Assembly (NCBI GenBank): GCA_023392125.1
Contig: JAEVZS010000030.1
Span: 221,305 to 285,304 of the forward strand
Reading direction: 5' to 3'
Length of the DNA: 64,000 nt
Origin: Bacteroidota bacterium
Lineage (GTDB): Bacteria; Bacteroidota; Bacteroidia; Cytophagales; Cytophagaceae
Under the pieces are notes generated by a model. That model did no database searches. It had not been told where the DNA came from and saw only the letters and a program-made list of their open reading frames with translations. A program made the translations under genes and the position numbers. Positions 7,926 to 16,081 of the stretch are shown piece after piece (position 1 is the first letter of the stretch; each line of letters opens with the position of its first letter).

Positions 7926-9221
7926 ATGAATACAACAAGTAGTAAAGCCTTATTTGATCGGGCAAAGAATCTTATCCCCGGTGGGGTTAATTCACCTGTC
8001 AGAGCTTTCAAAGCAGTTGGGGGTGAACCTCTGTTTATCAAGTCAGCACAGGGACCGTACCTGATTGATGAGGATGATAATAAATATATAGAACTGATCA
8101 ATAGCTGGGGCCCTATGCTGCTGGGGCACAATAATGAGCAGATCAGAGAAGCTGTCATAAAAGCGACAGAGCGATCGTTGTCCTTTGGAGCCCCGACAAG
8201 ACAGGAAGTAGAAATGGCCGAGCTTATTATTGATATGGTTCCTTCTGTTGAGAAGGTGCGCATGGTAAATTCCGGTACGGAGGCGACCATGTCCGCGATC
8301 AGGGTAGCGAGAGGCTTTACAGGAAGAGATAAAATTATAAAGTTTTCAGGCTGTTATCACGGACATGGTGATTCTTTTCTGATTGCTGCCGGAAGCGGAG
8401 CTATTACCATGGGAGTTCCCGACAGTCCGGGTGTAACAAAAGGAGTTGCCGGAGATACCCTGACGGCTCCGTTTAACAATCTTTCGGCAGTTCAGGAGCT
8501 TGTTGATGCAAACAGGAATCAGATTGCGGCCATTATTATTGAGCCGGTTGCCGGCAATATGGGATGTGTTTTGCCTGCAGAAGGGTTTCTTCAGGGATTG
8601 AGATCAATATGCGACAAGGCAGGAATTGTTCTGATCTTTGACGAAGTTATGACCGGTTTCCGAATATCGGAAGGAGGGGCGCAAAAGCATTTTGGAGTCA
8701 TGCCGGATATGACCACATTAGGCAAAATCATTGGTGGTGGTATGCCGGTAGGAGCGTATGGTGGAAAAAAAGAAATTATGGATTGTGTATCTCCGAGCGG
8801 ACCGGTTTATCAGGCTGGTACCCTGTCCGGCAATCCGGTAGCCATGGCGGCAGGTCTTGCCATGTTGCATCAGCTTCGGGGAAATAAGGCTCTTTATACC
8901 CGTCTTGAGGAAAAAACTACAAGAATTGTTAAGAGTATACAGGCTCAGCTGGAAAAAGCAGGCCGCAGATATACTATCAATCATATTGGCTCAATGTTTA
9001 CTCTGTTCTTTACTGAAGAGAAGGTATACGATTTTGAATCTGCCCGGAAAAGTGATCTTGAACAGTTTGGAAGTTATTTCAGGGCGATGCTCAACAGAGG
9101 AGTATATCTGGCTCCTTCCCAGTTTGAAGCGCTTTTCGTGTCGGATGCCATTGATGATGCGAACATTGAGCGTATTATAGAAGCTGCGGGAGAAAGTATC
9201 AGAGAGCTATCAGGAAAGTAG
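7926..9221 (+). CDS. hemL: Glutamate-1-semialdehyde 2,1-aminomutase
   Basis: 431 residues, normal length. This PLP enzyme makes 5-aminolevulinate from glutamate-1-semialdehyde in the C5 haem pathway. Visible signatures are LIPGGVNSPVRAFK near the N-terminus, VNSGTEATMSAIRVARG, the CYHGHGDSFL segment, IFDEVMTGFR, and the PLP lysine in TLGKIIGGGMPVGAYGG. It starts two bases after the preceding stop codon and is followed by proC after 16 bases, so it is almost certainly co-transcribed with both. Confidence 0.97.
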   Translation: MNTTSSKALFDRAKNLIPGGVNSPVRAFKAVGGEPLFIKSAQGPYLIDEDDNKYIELINSWGPMLLGHNNEQIREAVIKATERSLSFGAPTRQEVEMAELIIDMVPSVEKVRMVNSGTEATMSAIRVARGFTGRDKIIKFSGCYHGHGDSFLIAAGSGAITMGVPDSPGVTKGVAGDTLTAPFNNLSAVQELVDANRNQIAAIIIEPVAGNMGCVLPAEGFLQGLRSICDKAGIVLIFDEVMTGFRISEGGAQKHFGVMPDMTTLGKIIGGGMPVGAYGGKKEIMDCVSPSGPVYQAGTLSGNPVAMAAGLAMLHQLRGNKALYTRLEEKTTRIVKSIQAQLEKAGRRYTINHIGSMFTLFFTEEKVYDFESARKSDLEQFGSYFRAMLNRGVYLAPSQFEALFVSDAIDDANIERIIEAAGESIRELSGK

Positions 9222-9236
9222 TAAATACGTATAATT

Positions 9237-10049
9237 ATGAAAATTGCCTTTATCGGGGGCGGCAACATGGGTGCGACTTATGCACGGGCTTTTGTCAGAA
9301 GCGGAATTGTCCAGAACGGAAATCTTCTGATAATTGAAAAAAATGAAGCCTCCCGTGAGCGTCTGGAGAAGGAAGATATTGCCAGACTATATGACCGGAT
9401 TGATGAGTCTCTGTCGGAGTATGATTTCATATTTCTTGCCGTAAAGCCTCAGGATTTTATGTCAATTGTGCCGGCTTTGAAGCCCGTGCTCAGAAGAAAA
9501 CAGGTCGTGATTTCCATTATGGCCGGTATAAAGATTTCTTCGATGAAAGAGCTTCTTGAACATGAAAATATAATCAGAGCGATGCCCAATACTCCGGCTC
9601 AGCTTGGTTTTGGCATCACTGGCTTTGCAGCAGCGAAGGAAGTCGGGCAGTCTGTTATCAGCAAGGTCGATACATTGCTTGAAACTACAGGGAAGTCAAT
9701 TTTTATGAAAAATGAAAAGATGATGGATGCTGTTACCGCCATTAGTGGAAGTGGTCCGGCATACTTTTTCTACTTTGTAAAATACATGACGGAAGCCGGT
9801 ATCGAGATGGGCCTTGAGCCGCATGTAGCTTCTATGCTGGTCCGGCAGACGATGCTGGGATCTTTCCAGATGCTTCATAGCTCCAATACGAGTACAGACG
9901 ATCTTATCGCATCAGTAAAATCCAAAAGAGGAACGACTGAGGCTGCTCTGGATCACTTTGACCGTACAGAAATCGGAAAGAATATTATCGAGGCGCTGAA
10001 AGCAGCTGAAAACAGGGCCAAAGAACTCTCCGCGGAAGTTCTCAAATAA
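9237..10049 (+). CDS. proC: Pyrroline-5-carboxylate reductase
   Basis: 270 residues, the family length. It reduces pyrroline-5-carboxylate to proline with NAD(P)H. The dinucleotide-binding loop is IAFIGGGNMGATYARAF at the very start, followed by FLAVKPQDF, MPNTPAQLGFG and the family signature ISGSGPAYFFYF; the C-terminus has the expected KRGTTEAALDHF. It closes the compact guaA to proC group. The two small secreted proteins that follow (58-base gap) may be a separate unit. Confidence 0.96.
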   Translation: MKIAFIGGGNMGATYARAFVRSGIVQNGNLLIIEKNEASRERLEKEDIARLYDRIDESLSEYDFIFLAVKPQDFMSIVPALKPVLRRKQVVISIMAGIKISSMKELLEHENIIRAMPNTPAQLGFGITGFAAAKEVGQSVISKVDTLLETTGKSIFMKNEKMMDAVTAISGSGPAYFFYFVKYMTEAGIEMGLEPHVASMLVRQTMLGSFQMLHSSNTSTDDLIASVKSKRGTTEAALDHFDRTEIGKNIIEALKAAENRAKELSAEVLK

Positions 10050-10106
10050 CAATTTTTCCATCCAGGCAGTTCTTCTATTAGTAGTAGGAATAGGAGGGAC
10101 AGGATT

Positions 10107-10607
10107 ATGAAAAAAGTAGGGATACTGCTTGGTATGCTTTTCGGGAGCGTCGCATTCGCTGATGCTCAGGAAATCCATTTTCTTAACTATTCAATCTGTA
10201 ATCCGACCGGATTAGATGATCTGCATGAAACAAACGAATATGTTCAGGGTGGCGGACATAACTTTTACCTGAGTTATTCCATCTCTGAACAGAGAGGGAG
10301 TTTTTCACCTTATGAGTTTGCTTATGGTACAGAAGAAAATCCTATTGTTATTGTTATTGATACAGTCGACGGGAAAGAAAGAAAAATGTATTATAAGGAG
10401 CCTGTAGGAGAATTGTATGCAGGAATCCGACAGGATAACATGTGGATTAGTAAAGGATTATGGCCCGAATCTATGACTCAGGATAAGCGGCCCGGGCTGC
10501 CCTATGAAATGGAAGCATTTCAATGTGTAAGTAAAAACAGAGATAATGATTCGTATCATGCGGCAGAAACAGCGCCTTCTCCTGTCAATACAGAAAAGAA
10601 TAATTAG
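10107..10607 (+). CDS. Secreted hypothetical protein (166 aa)
   Basis: I do not recognise the family. The product has a signal peptide (MKKVGILLGMLFGSVAFADA, cleavage near A-Q). The mature part contains a long segment with alternating polar/hydrophobic residues (NFYLSYSISEQRG, PIVIVIDTVDGKERKMYY) suggesting a small beta-rich periplasmic protein, and a low-complexity charged tail ending VNTEKNN. The leader AGGAATAGGAGGGAC upstream is purine-rich. The next gene, another small exported protein, follows after 23 bases; the two probably form a pair. Confidence 0.65.
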   Translation: MKKVGILLGMLFGSVAFADAQEIHFLNYSICNPTGLDDLHETNEYVQGGGHNFYLSYSISEQRGSFSPYEFAYGTEENPIVIVIDTVDGKERKMYYKEPVGELYAGIRQDNMWISKGLWPESMTQDKRPGLPYEMEAFQCVSKNRDNDSYHAAETAPSPVNTEKNN

Positions 10608-10629
10608 ATAAATTAAATCTCAGAGGGAT

Positions 10630-11028
10630 ATGAAAAGTGTAGGGGTTTTGTTGATGTTGTTTTTTATGTCTTCCTGTTATCAGCTTTTTGGACAGGTATA
10701 TGACAAGTCAGGTGAAGGGCAAATGTCAGGCGGGGATATAACGGTACAGCTGTACAAAAATCAGGATCAGAAAAAAGTGATTAACCGTGAGTTTGCTATT
10801 ATCGGGATGAATCTTATGAACTCTGATAGAAGCGAGATGGGGCCTTTTTATGTTACAGACAAGCAGGACGGCTATGCATACAATTACGAAGGGCTTCCTG
10901 AGGTTGGCATAGACAATAAGCAATATGCTGAGGACATGAAGAGTGGAAACTACCCGATCGGAGAAGAGGTTAAAACCTGTGAGCGGGAGACGAAACGTGA
11001 AAAAAAGAAAAAAAATAAACTACTTTAA
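10630..11028 (+). CDS. Small exported hypothetical protein, possibly a lipoprotein (132 aa)
   Basis: Not recognised. The N-terminus MKSVGVLLMLFFMSSCYQLF has a possible lipobox (MSSC, Cys16), but a signal peptidase I site after LFG-Q is equally possible. The mature part has no cysteine until close to the end and finishes in a strongly basic lysine-rich tail (KREKKKKNKLL). It lies 23 bases after another small exported gene and is the last gene before the convergent terminators at 11136-11189. Confidence 0.6.
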   Translation: MKSVGVLLMLFFMSSCYQLFGQVYDKSGEGQMSGGDITVQLYKNQDQKKVINREFAIIGMNLMNSDRSEMGPFYVTDKQDGYAYNYEGLPEVGIDNKQYAEDMKSGNYPIGEEVKTCERETKREKKKKNKLL

Positions 11029-11135
11029 AAACAATTCCACCGGAATCCGGTTTCTATGATAAGTCGTTGTTTTATTTCAATGTACACATAGATTTAGGTT
11101 AATAGTTAAAAGTGGTTAATTAATGTTTGTTCCTT

Positions 11136-11189
11136 GGCTGCTTCTCATAAAAGAGGGCAGCCTTGTTTTTTTAAGCTGCCCTCTTTTAT
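11136..11189. terminator. Shared terminator region between convergent genes, two exclusive hairpins
   Basis: Hairpin A pairs 11147-11161 with 11175-11189, a perfect 15-bp stem whose 13-base loop contains the T-run. Hairpin B pairs GGCTGC (11136-11141) with GCAGCC (11157-11162) and is followed at once by TTGTTTTTTT, so it serves the rightward transcript. Hairpin A read on the minus strand would serve gldC. The two share bases 11157-11161 and cannot form together. Confidence 0.8.
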
Positions 11190-11218
11190 AGATTAACCTG
11201 TTACCCTGATTACCGCTC

Positions 11219-11557
11219 CTACTGTTTTTTGCTTTCCTCTTCAATATGTTTTACAAGTCTTTTAACCAGGTCTTTCATTTCCTGACCCATAAAATTGTCT
11301 CCTGTGCTTGTAATGATGGTTTCTGAAAGGCCTGCAATGGTTTCAACAAAAAACATTTTCATTTCATCTACCTGCATATCTTTTGTCCACAAGTCTATAC
11401 GCATAGTGTTTTTCTGTCTGGTATCCCAGACGGAAAGGGCAATGGCTTTGGTGCTTTCGGTTTTTCCGCTGGGGTTATCAGTAGCTTCCCAGTGAATGGT
11501 CTCAGGGACATTCTGACTGTCCAACGATACCGTAAACTTTATTTCCGATTGTCTCAC
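11219..11557 (-). CDS. gldC: Gliding motility protein GldC
   Basis: 112 residues, cytoplasmic, no signal peptide. The sequence matches GldC along its whole length: MRQSEIKFTVSLDSQNVPE, HWEATDNPSG, TKAIALSVWD, TMRIDLWTKDMQVDEMK, and a final LVKRLVKHIEEE helix. GldC is an accessory gliding/T9SS-associated protein of Bacteroidota that supports the gliding machinery. Here it follows an M48 lipoprotein protease by 17 bases, whereas in many gliding species gldC lies beside gldB; gldB is not in the window. The identification agrees with the T9SS sorting domains seen elsewhere in the window. Confidence 0.85.
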   Translation of the reverse strand: MRQSEIKFTVSLDSQNVPETIHWEATDNPSGKTESTKAIALSVWDTRQKNTMRIDLWTKDMQVDEMKMFFVETIAGLSETIITSTGDNFMGQEMKDLVKRLVKHIEEESKKQ

Positions 11558-11574
11558 AATAGTTTATTTAATTA

Positions 11575-12378
11575 TTATGGAAGAGAGTTGATTACGGCTT
11601 CATATTCTTCATCACATATCTGTTCTGCATTGCAACCAAGTTCAGAAGCAGTCTTTTTAATATTTTCGACGCGATTTTCAGAATTGGGATGGGTGCTTAA
11701 AAATTCAGGTGTGTAGCCACCGCTTCCGGCGCTGATGAGCTTTTCGAAGAATCCTGCTGCTCCTGCTGCTCCCACATCATTTACATGACAAAGGTATTTG
11801 ACTGAGTATTCATCTGCCTCATTTTCATCATCACGGCTAAACTTCAGTCCGATCAGACTCTGGGTCACCTGAGAAATAGTTCCATTGCCCAGCAGGATGC
11901 CCAACAGAGTATTTACACCGTACTGCTTGGTAAGCTGATTTGTGCTGTGTCTTTTGTCTGAATGAGCCATTTCATGTCCCAGAACTCCTGCAAAATGGTC
12001 GCCGCAGTCAAGGTATTTCATCAGACCGGTATATACAAAAATATATCCGCCGGGAGTAGCAAAGGCATTCAGTGTTTCATCATCCTGAATAATGGTTATT
12101 TTCCACTCGAATTCATCCTTATAACGAATTTTTCCGGAGTTGAGAATCTCGTTTTTAATACGCTCGATGTAGTTATAGGCCAGCGGATATTGATCCCGGC
12201 TAAGCAGTACATAACCGGAAGAGTCTCTGATGTAGTCATCCATTTGCTTACCCATCTTTACATCATCCTGAATGGAAAAGATGTTTACAACTGTATTACC
12301 TTCGTCATCTTTTTTGCAGGTCATGAACAGCAAAGGTGCGATCAGAAGAAATAAAAGAAATGAATAATATCTTTTCAT
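11575..12378 (-). CDS. M48 family zinc metalloprotease, lipoprotein
   Basis: 267 residues from MKRYYSFLL. A lipobox ends FMTC (Cys21), so the protease is a membrane-anchored periplasmic protein. The zinc motif is H135-E136-MA-H139 in GVLGHEMAHSD, and the third ligand is likely in DENEADEYSVKYL. The fold resembles the peptidase part of BepA/YfgC, proteases that survey outer-membrane proteins, but it lacks the TPR tail of BepA. ATG 12378 is chosen over the in-frame ATG at 12408 because it gives a proper lipoprotein signal. It overlaps no neighbour and drives into gldC. Confidence 0.88.
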   Translation of the reverse strand: MKRYYSFLLFLLIAPLLFMTCKKDDEGNTVVNIFSIQDDVKMGKQMDDYIRDSSGYVLLSRDQYPLAYNYIERIKNEILNSGKIRYKDEFEWKITIIQDDETLNAFATPGGYIFVYTGLMKYLDCGDHFAGVLGHEMAHSDKRHSTNQLTKQYGVNTLLGILLGNGTISQVTQSLIGLKFSRDDENEADEYSVKYLCHVNDVGAAGAAGFFEKLISAGSGGYTPEFLSTHPNSENRVENIKKTASELGCNAEQICDEEYEAVINSLP

Positions 12379-12405
12379 GGGTTTTAATAAGTGTTTTCTA
12401 TTATA

Positions 12406-12413
12406 CAAAGTTA
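12406..12413 (-). promoter_or_regulatory. Promoter -7 box for the M48-gldC pair
   Basis: On the minus strand TAACTTTG matches TAnnTTTG, 28 bases before the M48 start. A TTTG at 12438-12441 (minus strand) lies 24 bases further upstream, slightly long for a -33 partner. Confidence 0.45.
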
Positions 12414-12425
12414 AGGAAAATGAGC

Positions 12426-13352
12426 TTATGATTTTAACAAATCAAGCGCAGATAAACGATCCTGCTGCAGTTGGCTTTTTAGCTCTTCCAGAGAAGAGAA
12501 GCGTTTTTCCGGGCGCAGATAATATCTGAAATATATACGAAGTTTGTCACCGTATATTTTTTCATCGAAGTCAAAAAGATGTGCTTCTATAACGTGGCTC
12601 AGGCCATCGACAGTAGGCCTGTATCCGATATTCATCATACCCGGGTATTTTTTACCCCGCCATTCTGCTTCGATGGCATACACTCCGTCACAGGGAATTA
12701 GCTTCAGGGGCTCGTCTGGCTGAATATTGGCTGTCGGAAAACCGAGCTTTCGGCCGATTTTTTCGCCGTGTACAACCGTTCCGGTAAGAAAGTATGGTCG
12801 CCCTAACAGAGTCAGGACTTCATTAAGGTCACCCTGCTGCAGTGATTTACGGATATTGGTGGAGCTGATCGTCACATTATGTATATCCTCCCGGGGGATT
12901 TCTTCTACTTCAAAGCCAAATTGCGCTGCATTTTCCTTGAGAAACTCAAAACTGCCTTCTCTGTTTTTTCCGAAACGGTGATCATAACCAATAATCAGGT
13001 GCTTCGTGCCGATTTGTCCGATAAGTATCTTATAAATAAACTCCAGTGAGCTTTGATTGGAAAAATCTCTTGAAAAAGGTAAGATTATCAGATGGTCTGG
13101 CCTGGATTCCCCGATCAGCTCAATTTTTTCTTCAAGACTGGTTAACAGGCGGGTTGGCTGGTCCGGCTGTAATACGGTGCGGGGATGCGGCCAGAATGTA
13201 ATGACAACTGATTCTGAGTTTGTTTTTCGGGCCTTGTCCACCAGATTGGTAAGTATTTTTCTGTGTCCCAGATGTACCCCGTCAAATGTGCCGGATGTAA
13301 CTACGGCACTGTCCAGCTTCTGGAAATCATCAATTGAACGATATACTTTCAT
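12426..13352 (-). CDS. ribF: Bifunctional riboflavin kinase / FAD synthetase
   Basis: 308 residues, normal length. It phosphorylates riboflavin to FMN and adenylylates FMN to FAD. The N-terminal nucleotidyltransferase domain has SGTFDGVHLGHR and a middle YDHRFGKNREG; the C-terminal flavokinase has GRKLGFPTANI and GVYAIEAEWRGKKYPGM. The chosen start (MKVYRSIDDF) overlaps the truB stop by four bases, indicating translational coupling; the frame is open further into truB but that part is not RibF. The truB-ribF pairing is common in bacteria. Confidence 0.96.
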   Translation of the reverse strand: MKVYRSIDDFQKLDSAVVTSGTFDGVHLGHRKILTNLVDKARKTNSESVVITFWPHPRTVLQPDQPTRLLTSLEEKIELIGESRPDHLIILPFSRDFSNQSSLEFIYKILIGQIGTKHLIIGYDHRFGKNREGSFEFLKENAAQFGFEVEEIPREDIHNVTISSTNIRKSLQQGDLNEVLTLLGRPYFLTGTVVHGEKIGRKLGFPTANIQPDEPLKLIPCDGVYAIEAEWRGKKYPGMMNIGYRPTVDGLSHVIEAHLFDFDEKIYGDKLRIYFRYYLRPEKRFSSLEELKSQLQQDRLSALDLLKS

Positions 13353-14026
13353 GATGGTTCCCCGGCTTTTAATGATTGCACAAAATCTGCCGGAGTCAGG
13401 GCATCTTTCACGTGCATCGTACCTATTCGTGTTCTTCTGAGAGCAGTCATACAGGCCCCAATCCCCAATGCTTCGCCAAAATCCCTGACCAGACTCCGTA
13501 CATAGGTGCCTTTGGAACAAACCAGCCGGAATTCAATAACAGGAAGCTCTACTTTGGTGAGCTCAAATTCTTTAATGAAGATAGTACGTTCCTTCAGTGT
13601 GGCGTCCTTGCCTTTCCGGGCTATCTCATAGGCCCGTTTGCCGTCTACTCTCACTGCTGAATATATAGGGGGTGTTTGCTGAATGGTACCCAGAAACGGA
13701 ATGATGGTTTTCCTGATTTGCTCGATAGTAATGCCTTCTATGGAAAACTCCTGATCAAATTCGGTTTCCAGATCAATGCTGGGAGTTGTTTTACCGAGCA
13801 GCATGCTGCCGGTATATTCTTTCTCCTGTCCCTGAAAGGTATCTATTTGTTTTGTTTTTTTTCCTGTACACAGGATTAACAGGCCGGTAGCAAGAGGATC
13901 CAGTGTACCGGCGTGTCCGATTTTTTTTATCCTGGCAGCTCCGCGGATTTTCTTTACGGCGTCAAAAGAAGTCCACTGATATGGTTTATCGATCAGAAGA
14001 ACTTCGCCTTCGGTAAAATCATACAT
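13349..14026 (-). CDS. truB: tRNA pseudouridine(55) synthase
   Basis: 225 residues, slightly short because it lacks a long C-terminal PUA extension, as is usual in Bacteroidota. It makes pseudouridine 55 in the T-loop of tRNAs. Signatures are LLIDKPYQWTSFDAVKKIR, the catalytic Asp in GHAGTLDPLATGLL, and CSKGTYVRSLVRDFG. It starts six bases after uppP ends and overlaps ribF by four bases, so ftsX, DUF3098, uppP, truB and ribF form one long leftward operon. Confidence 0.96.
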   Translation of the reverse strand: MYDFTEGEVLLIDKPYQWTSFDAVKKIRGAARIKKIGHAGTLDPLATGLLILCTGKKTKQIDTFQGQEKEYTGSMLLGKTTPSIDLETEFDQEFSIEGITIEQIRKTIIPFLGTIQQTPPIYSAVRVDGKRAYEIARKGKDATLKERTIFIKEFELTKVELPVIEFRLVCSKGTYVRSLVRDFGEALGIGACMTALRRTRIGTMHVKDALTPADFVQSLKAGEPS

Positions 14027-14032
14027 AAGCTA

Positions 14033-14812
14033 TCAAACAATCTGAAGGTCGTATCCCATAAGGAGGCATCCAAGTATGGTTAACCCAACGATAATCCGGT
14101 AATAACCAAATGCCTTAAAACCGTATTTGGTTACAAAAGCGATAAACGTTTTTATGGCGAGTAATGCAACAATAAAAGCAACAAGATTACCAACAAGAAG
14201 TATATTAATGTTGTCAGCAGTAATGTGTTGATGATCTTTTAGCAGCTTATAGCAGGATGCTGCGAACATTGTCGGTACTGCCAGAAAAAAAGAAAATTCG
14301 GCAGCATTTTTCTTAGTTAGCTTTTGAGTCATACCACCAATAATGGTAGCCGCAGATCTGCTCACTCCCGGTATCATGGCGATACATTGGAATAATCCGA
14401 TAATGAATGCGCTTTTGTAGGTTACTCTGGCATTTTCATCCTGATTTTTGAAGAAGTTATCCACTACGATCAGGATGACTCCGCCAACAACAAGACTTAC
14501 TGCAACAACGACGACATTCTCAAGCAGCTCATCGATGAGATCGCCAAATAACAATCCCAGAATGGCTGCCGGTATAAAGGCCGCCAGCAATTTGAGGTAG
14601 AAATCAAATGATTGGAAAAAGCGGCGCCAGTAAAGAACGATTACAGAGAGAATAGCGCCAAATTGTATGTTGACGGTAAATACTTTGACAATTTGCTCGC
14701 TTCCGATGCCCAGCAGGGCGGAAGTAATAATCATGTGCCCTGTCGACGATACCGGTAAAAACTCAGTTATGCCTTCGACAATGGCAAGAATGATGGCATC
14801 TATAAAATTCAT
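14033..14812 (-). CDS. uppP: Undecaprenyl-diphosphatase (BacA type)
   Basis: 259 residues with about eight membrane helices. It recycles undecaprenyl pyrophosphate, the lipid carrier of cell wall synthesis. Both active-site regions are visible: EGITEFLPVSSTGHMII near the N-terminus and PGVSRSAATIIGGM in the middle. Its start overlaps the end of the DUF3098 gene by four bases. Its position between ftsX and truB is the usual Bacteroidota arrangement. Confidence 0.96.
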   Translation of the reverse strand: MNFIDAIILAIVEGITEFLPVSSTGHMIITSALLGIGSEQIVKVFTVNIQFGAILSVIVLYWRRFFQSFDFYLKLLAAFIPAAILGLLFGDLIDELLENVVVVAVSLVVGGVILIVVDNFFKNQDENARVTYKSAFIIGLFQCIAMIPGVSRSAATIIGGMTQKLTKKNAAEFSFFLAVPTMFAASCYKLLKDHQHITADNINILLVGNLVAFIVALLAIKTFIAFVTKYGFKAFGYYRIIVGLTILGCLLMGYDLQIV

Positions 14813-15024
14813 TCGTTTGTTTTAGACTTGTAAAAAATCGCAAAGAACTGGATAATAAATCCGATAAAAACTATTGAAGGACCAAGAGTTAATCCAAGGA
14901 AGCCAAATCCATACTGCTCTTTGTCCATAGACATAATTACAAATCCGAGGAGTAAAATAATTATTCCGCCGATCATGATCATATAATTAGCTTTCCCAAA
15001 GACTTGTTTATTGTTATTCTGCAT
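14809..15024 (-). CDS. DUF3098 small membrane protein
   Basis: 71 residues with two predicted membrane helices (MIMIGGIIILLLGFVIMSM and LGPSIVFIGFIIQFFAIFY). Size, order and the loop MDKEQYGFGFLGLTLGP fit DUF3098, a Bacteroidota family typically found directly downstream of ftsX. Function is unknown; the fixed neighbourhood suggests a link to FtsX or to the division site. It lies 8 bases after ftsX and overlaps uppP by four bases. Confidence 0.85.
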   Translation of the reverse strand: MQNNNKQVFGKANYMIMIGGIIILLLGFVIMSMDKEQYGFGFLGLTLGPSIVFIGFIIQFFAIFYKSKTNE

Positions 15025-15032
15025 AAAAAAAA

Positions 15033-15929
15033 TTAATAAAGTTCGTCAAGTGATAATTTAATGTATTTGTTTATTGCCCGGAATGAACTAAAGAGGCCGA
15101 TAAATATGCCTAAAAGTATCAGAATAAGAAATATAAGCAACATGATACCTGTATCGGACAAAACTCTGAGTTCTTCAATCTGTGCATAAAGATATTGAAG
15201 AATTATGAATAAACTAAATGAAGCAAGAATACCGCTGATCAGACCCTGTGTCATGGCTCTGAGTAAGAATGGCTTTTGAATGAAAGATTTTGTAGCGCCG
15301 ACCAGTTGCATGCTTCTGATAAGAAATCGTTGAGAGAATAAGGCTAGCTTTAAGGTATTATTGATTAATAGTATGGATGTTACTAACAGAATGGCAGCAA
15401 AAAGGATTAGAATGAATCCGATTTTTTTTATGTTGTCGTTGATCTGATTAATGAGGCTTTCCTTGTAATCTACCTCATAAACGCCTCTGACACCGATAAG
15501 ATGGGCTTTTACCTTTTTCAGACTGACAGAGTCTGCGTATTGCTGCTCGATCCGAATGGCAAAGGATGATCTCAGCGGATTATCACCGATGATTGTATAA
15601 AAATCTTCTCCGGTCTCATTGATGAAGCGCCGGGCTGCTTCTTCCTTGCTGATGTATGTAATCGACATCGCATCTTTGTCCTGTCTGACAAACGGAAACC
15701 GGCTTATTGCAGTCCTGATGGAATCTTCCTGTTCAGACGTAAGATTTTTTTCAAGATATGCATGCACCTCAAATTTATCTTTGATTACTTCTGATAGCCT
15801 GTTGGCATGCATAATCAGAAGAGCGAAAAGACCGATTACAAAAAGCGCCATAGAAATACTCAGAATTACTGTGAAGTACGGATAGCTTCCCAGTTTTTTT
15901 CGCTTTAGTTTATGAAATTTTCCAGGCAT
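15033..15929 (-). CDS. ftsX: Cell division protein FtsX (permease-like)
   Basis: 298 residues. FtsX pairs with the ATPase FtsE to control peptidoglycan hydrolases at the septum. The expected layout is present: a basic cytoplasmic N-terminus (KLKRKKLGSYPYF), helix 1 (VILSISMALFVIGLFALLI), an extracytoplasmic domain at about 45-165, then three helices (KKIGFILILFAAILLVTSIL; a middle one near 225; LLIFLILILLGIFIGLF). ftsE is not beside it in this window, which is normal in this phylum. Confidence 0.94.
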   Translation of the reverse strand: MPGKFHKLKRKKLGSYPYFTVILSISMALFVIGLFALLIMHANRLSEVIKDKFEVHAYLEKNLTSEQEDSIRTAISRFPFVRQDKDAMSITYISKEEAARRFINETGEDFYTIIGDNPLRSSFAIRIEQQYADSVSLKKVKAHLIGVRGVYEVDYKESLINQINDNIKKIGFILILFAAILLVTSILLINNTLKLALFSQRFLIRSMQLVGATKSFIQKPFLLRAMTQGLISGILASFSLFIILQYLYAQIEELRVLSDTGIMLLIFLILILLGIFIGLFSSFRAINKYIKLSLDELY

Positions 15930-15979
15930 CTTTCTATGTAAAAAATTTGTTTAAATATATTTCAATAGCGTTGAAGATG

Positions 15980-15987
15980 CAAAGTTA
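15980..15987 (-). promoter_or_regulatory. Promoter -7 box for the ftsX operon
   Basis: TAACTTTG on the minus strand fits TAnnTTTG and lies 51 bases upstream of the ftsX start, just downstream of the terminator of the preceding operon. No clear -33 box. Confidence 0.42.
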
Positions 15988-15998
15988 AGACAGAAAGC

Positions 15999-16060
15999 TT
16001 AAAAAAATACGATTTTAAGAAAAGGCTCTTTACAGAAGGAGAACATTTTCTTAAAATCGT
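15999..16060 (-). terminator. Terminator of the sigma/anti-sigma operon
   Basis: A perfect 15-bp inverted repeat (16009-16023 with 16046-16060, inner part GATTTTAAGAAAA) encloses a 22-base loop. On the minus strand it is followed by ATTTTTTT. It separates the anti-sigma gene from ftsX. Confidence 0.88.
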
Positions 16061-16081
16061 CCCGATTTGATGATACAAGTG

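Noticed and set aside
11038..11052. Short palindrome ACCGGAATCCGGT after the 10630 gene
   Set aside because: Stem of five to six pairs with only TTTCT after it; the stronger terminators are 80-140 bases further on.
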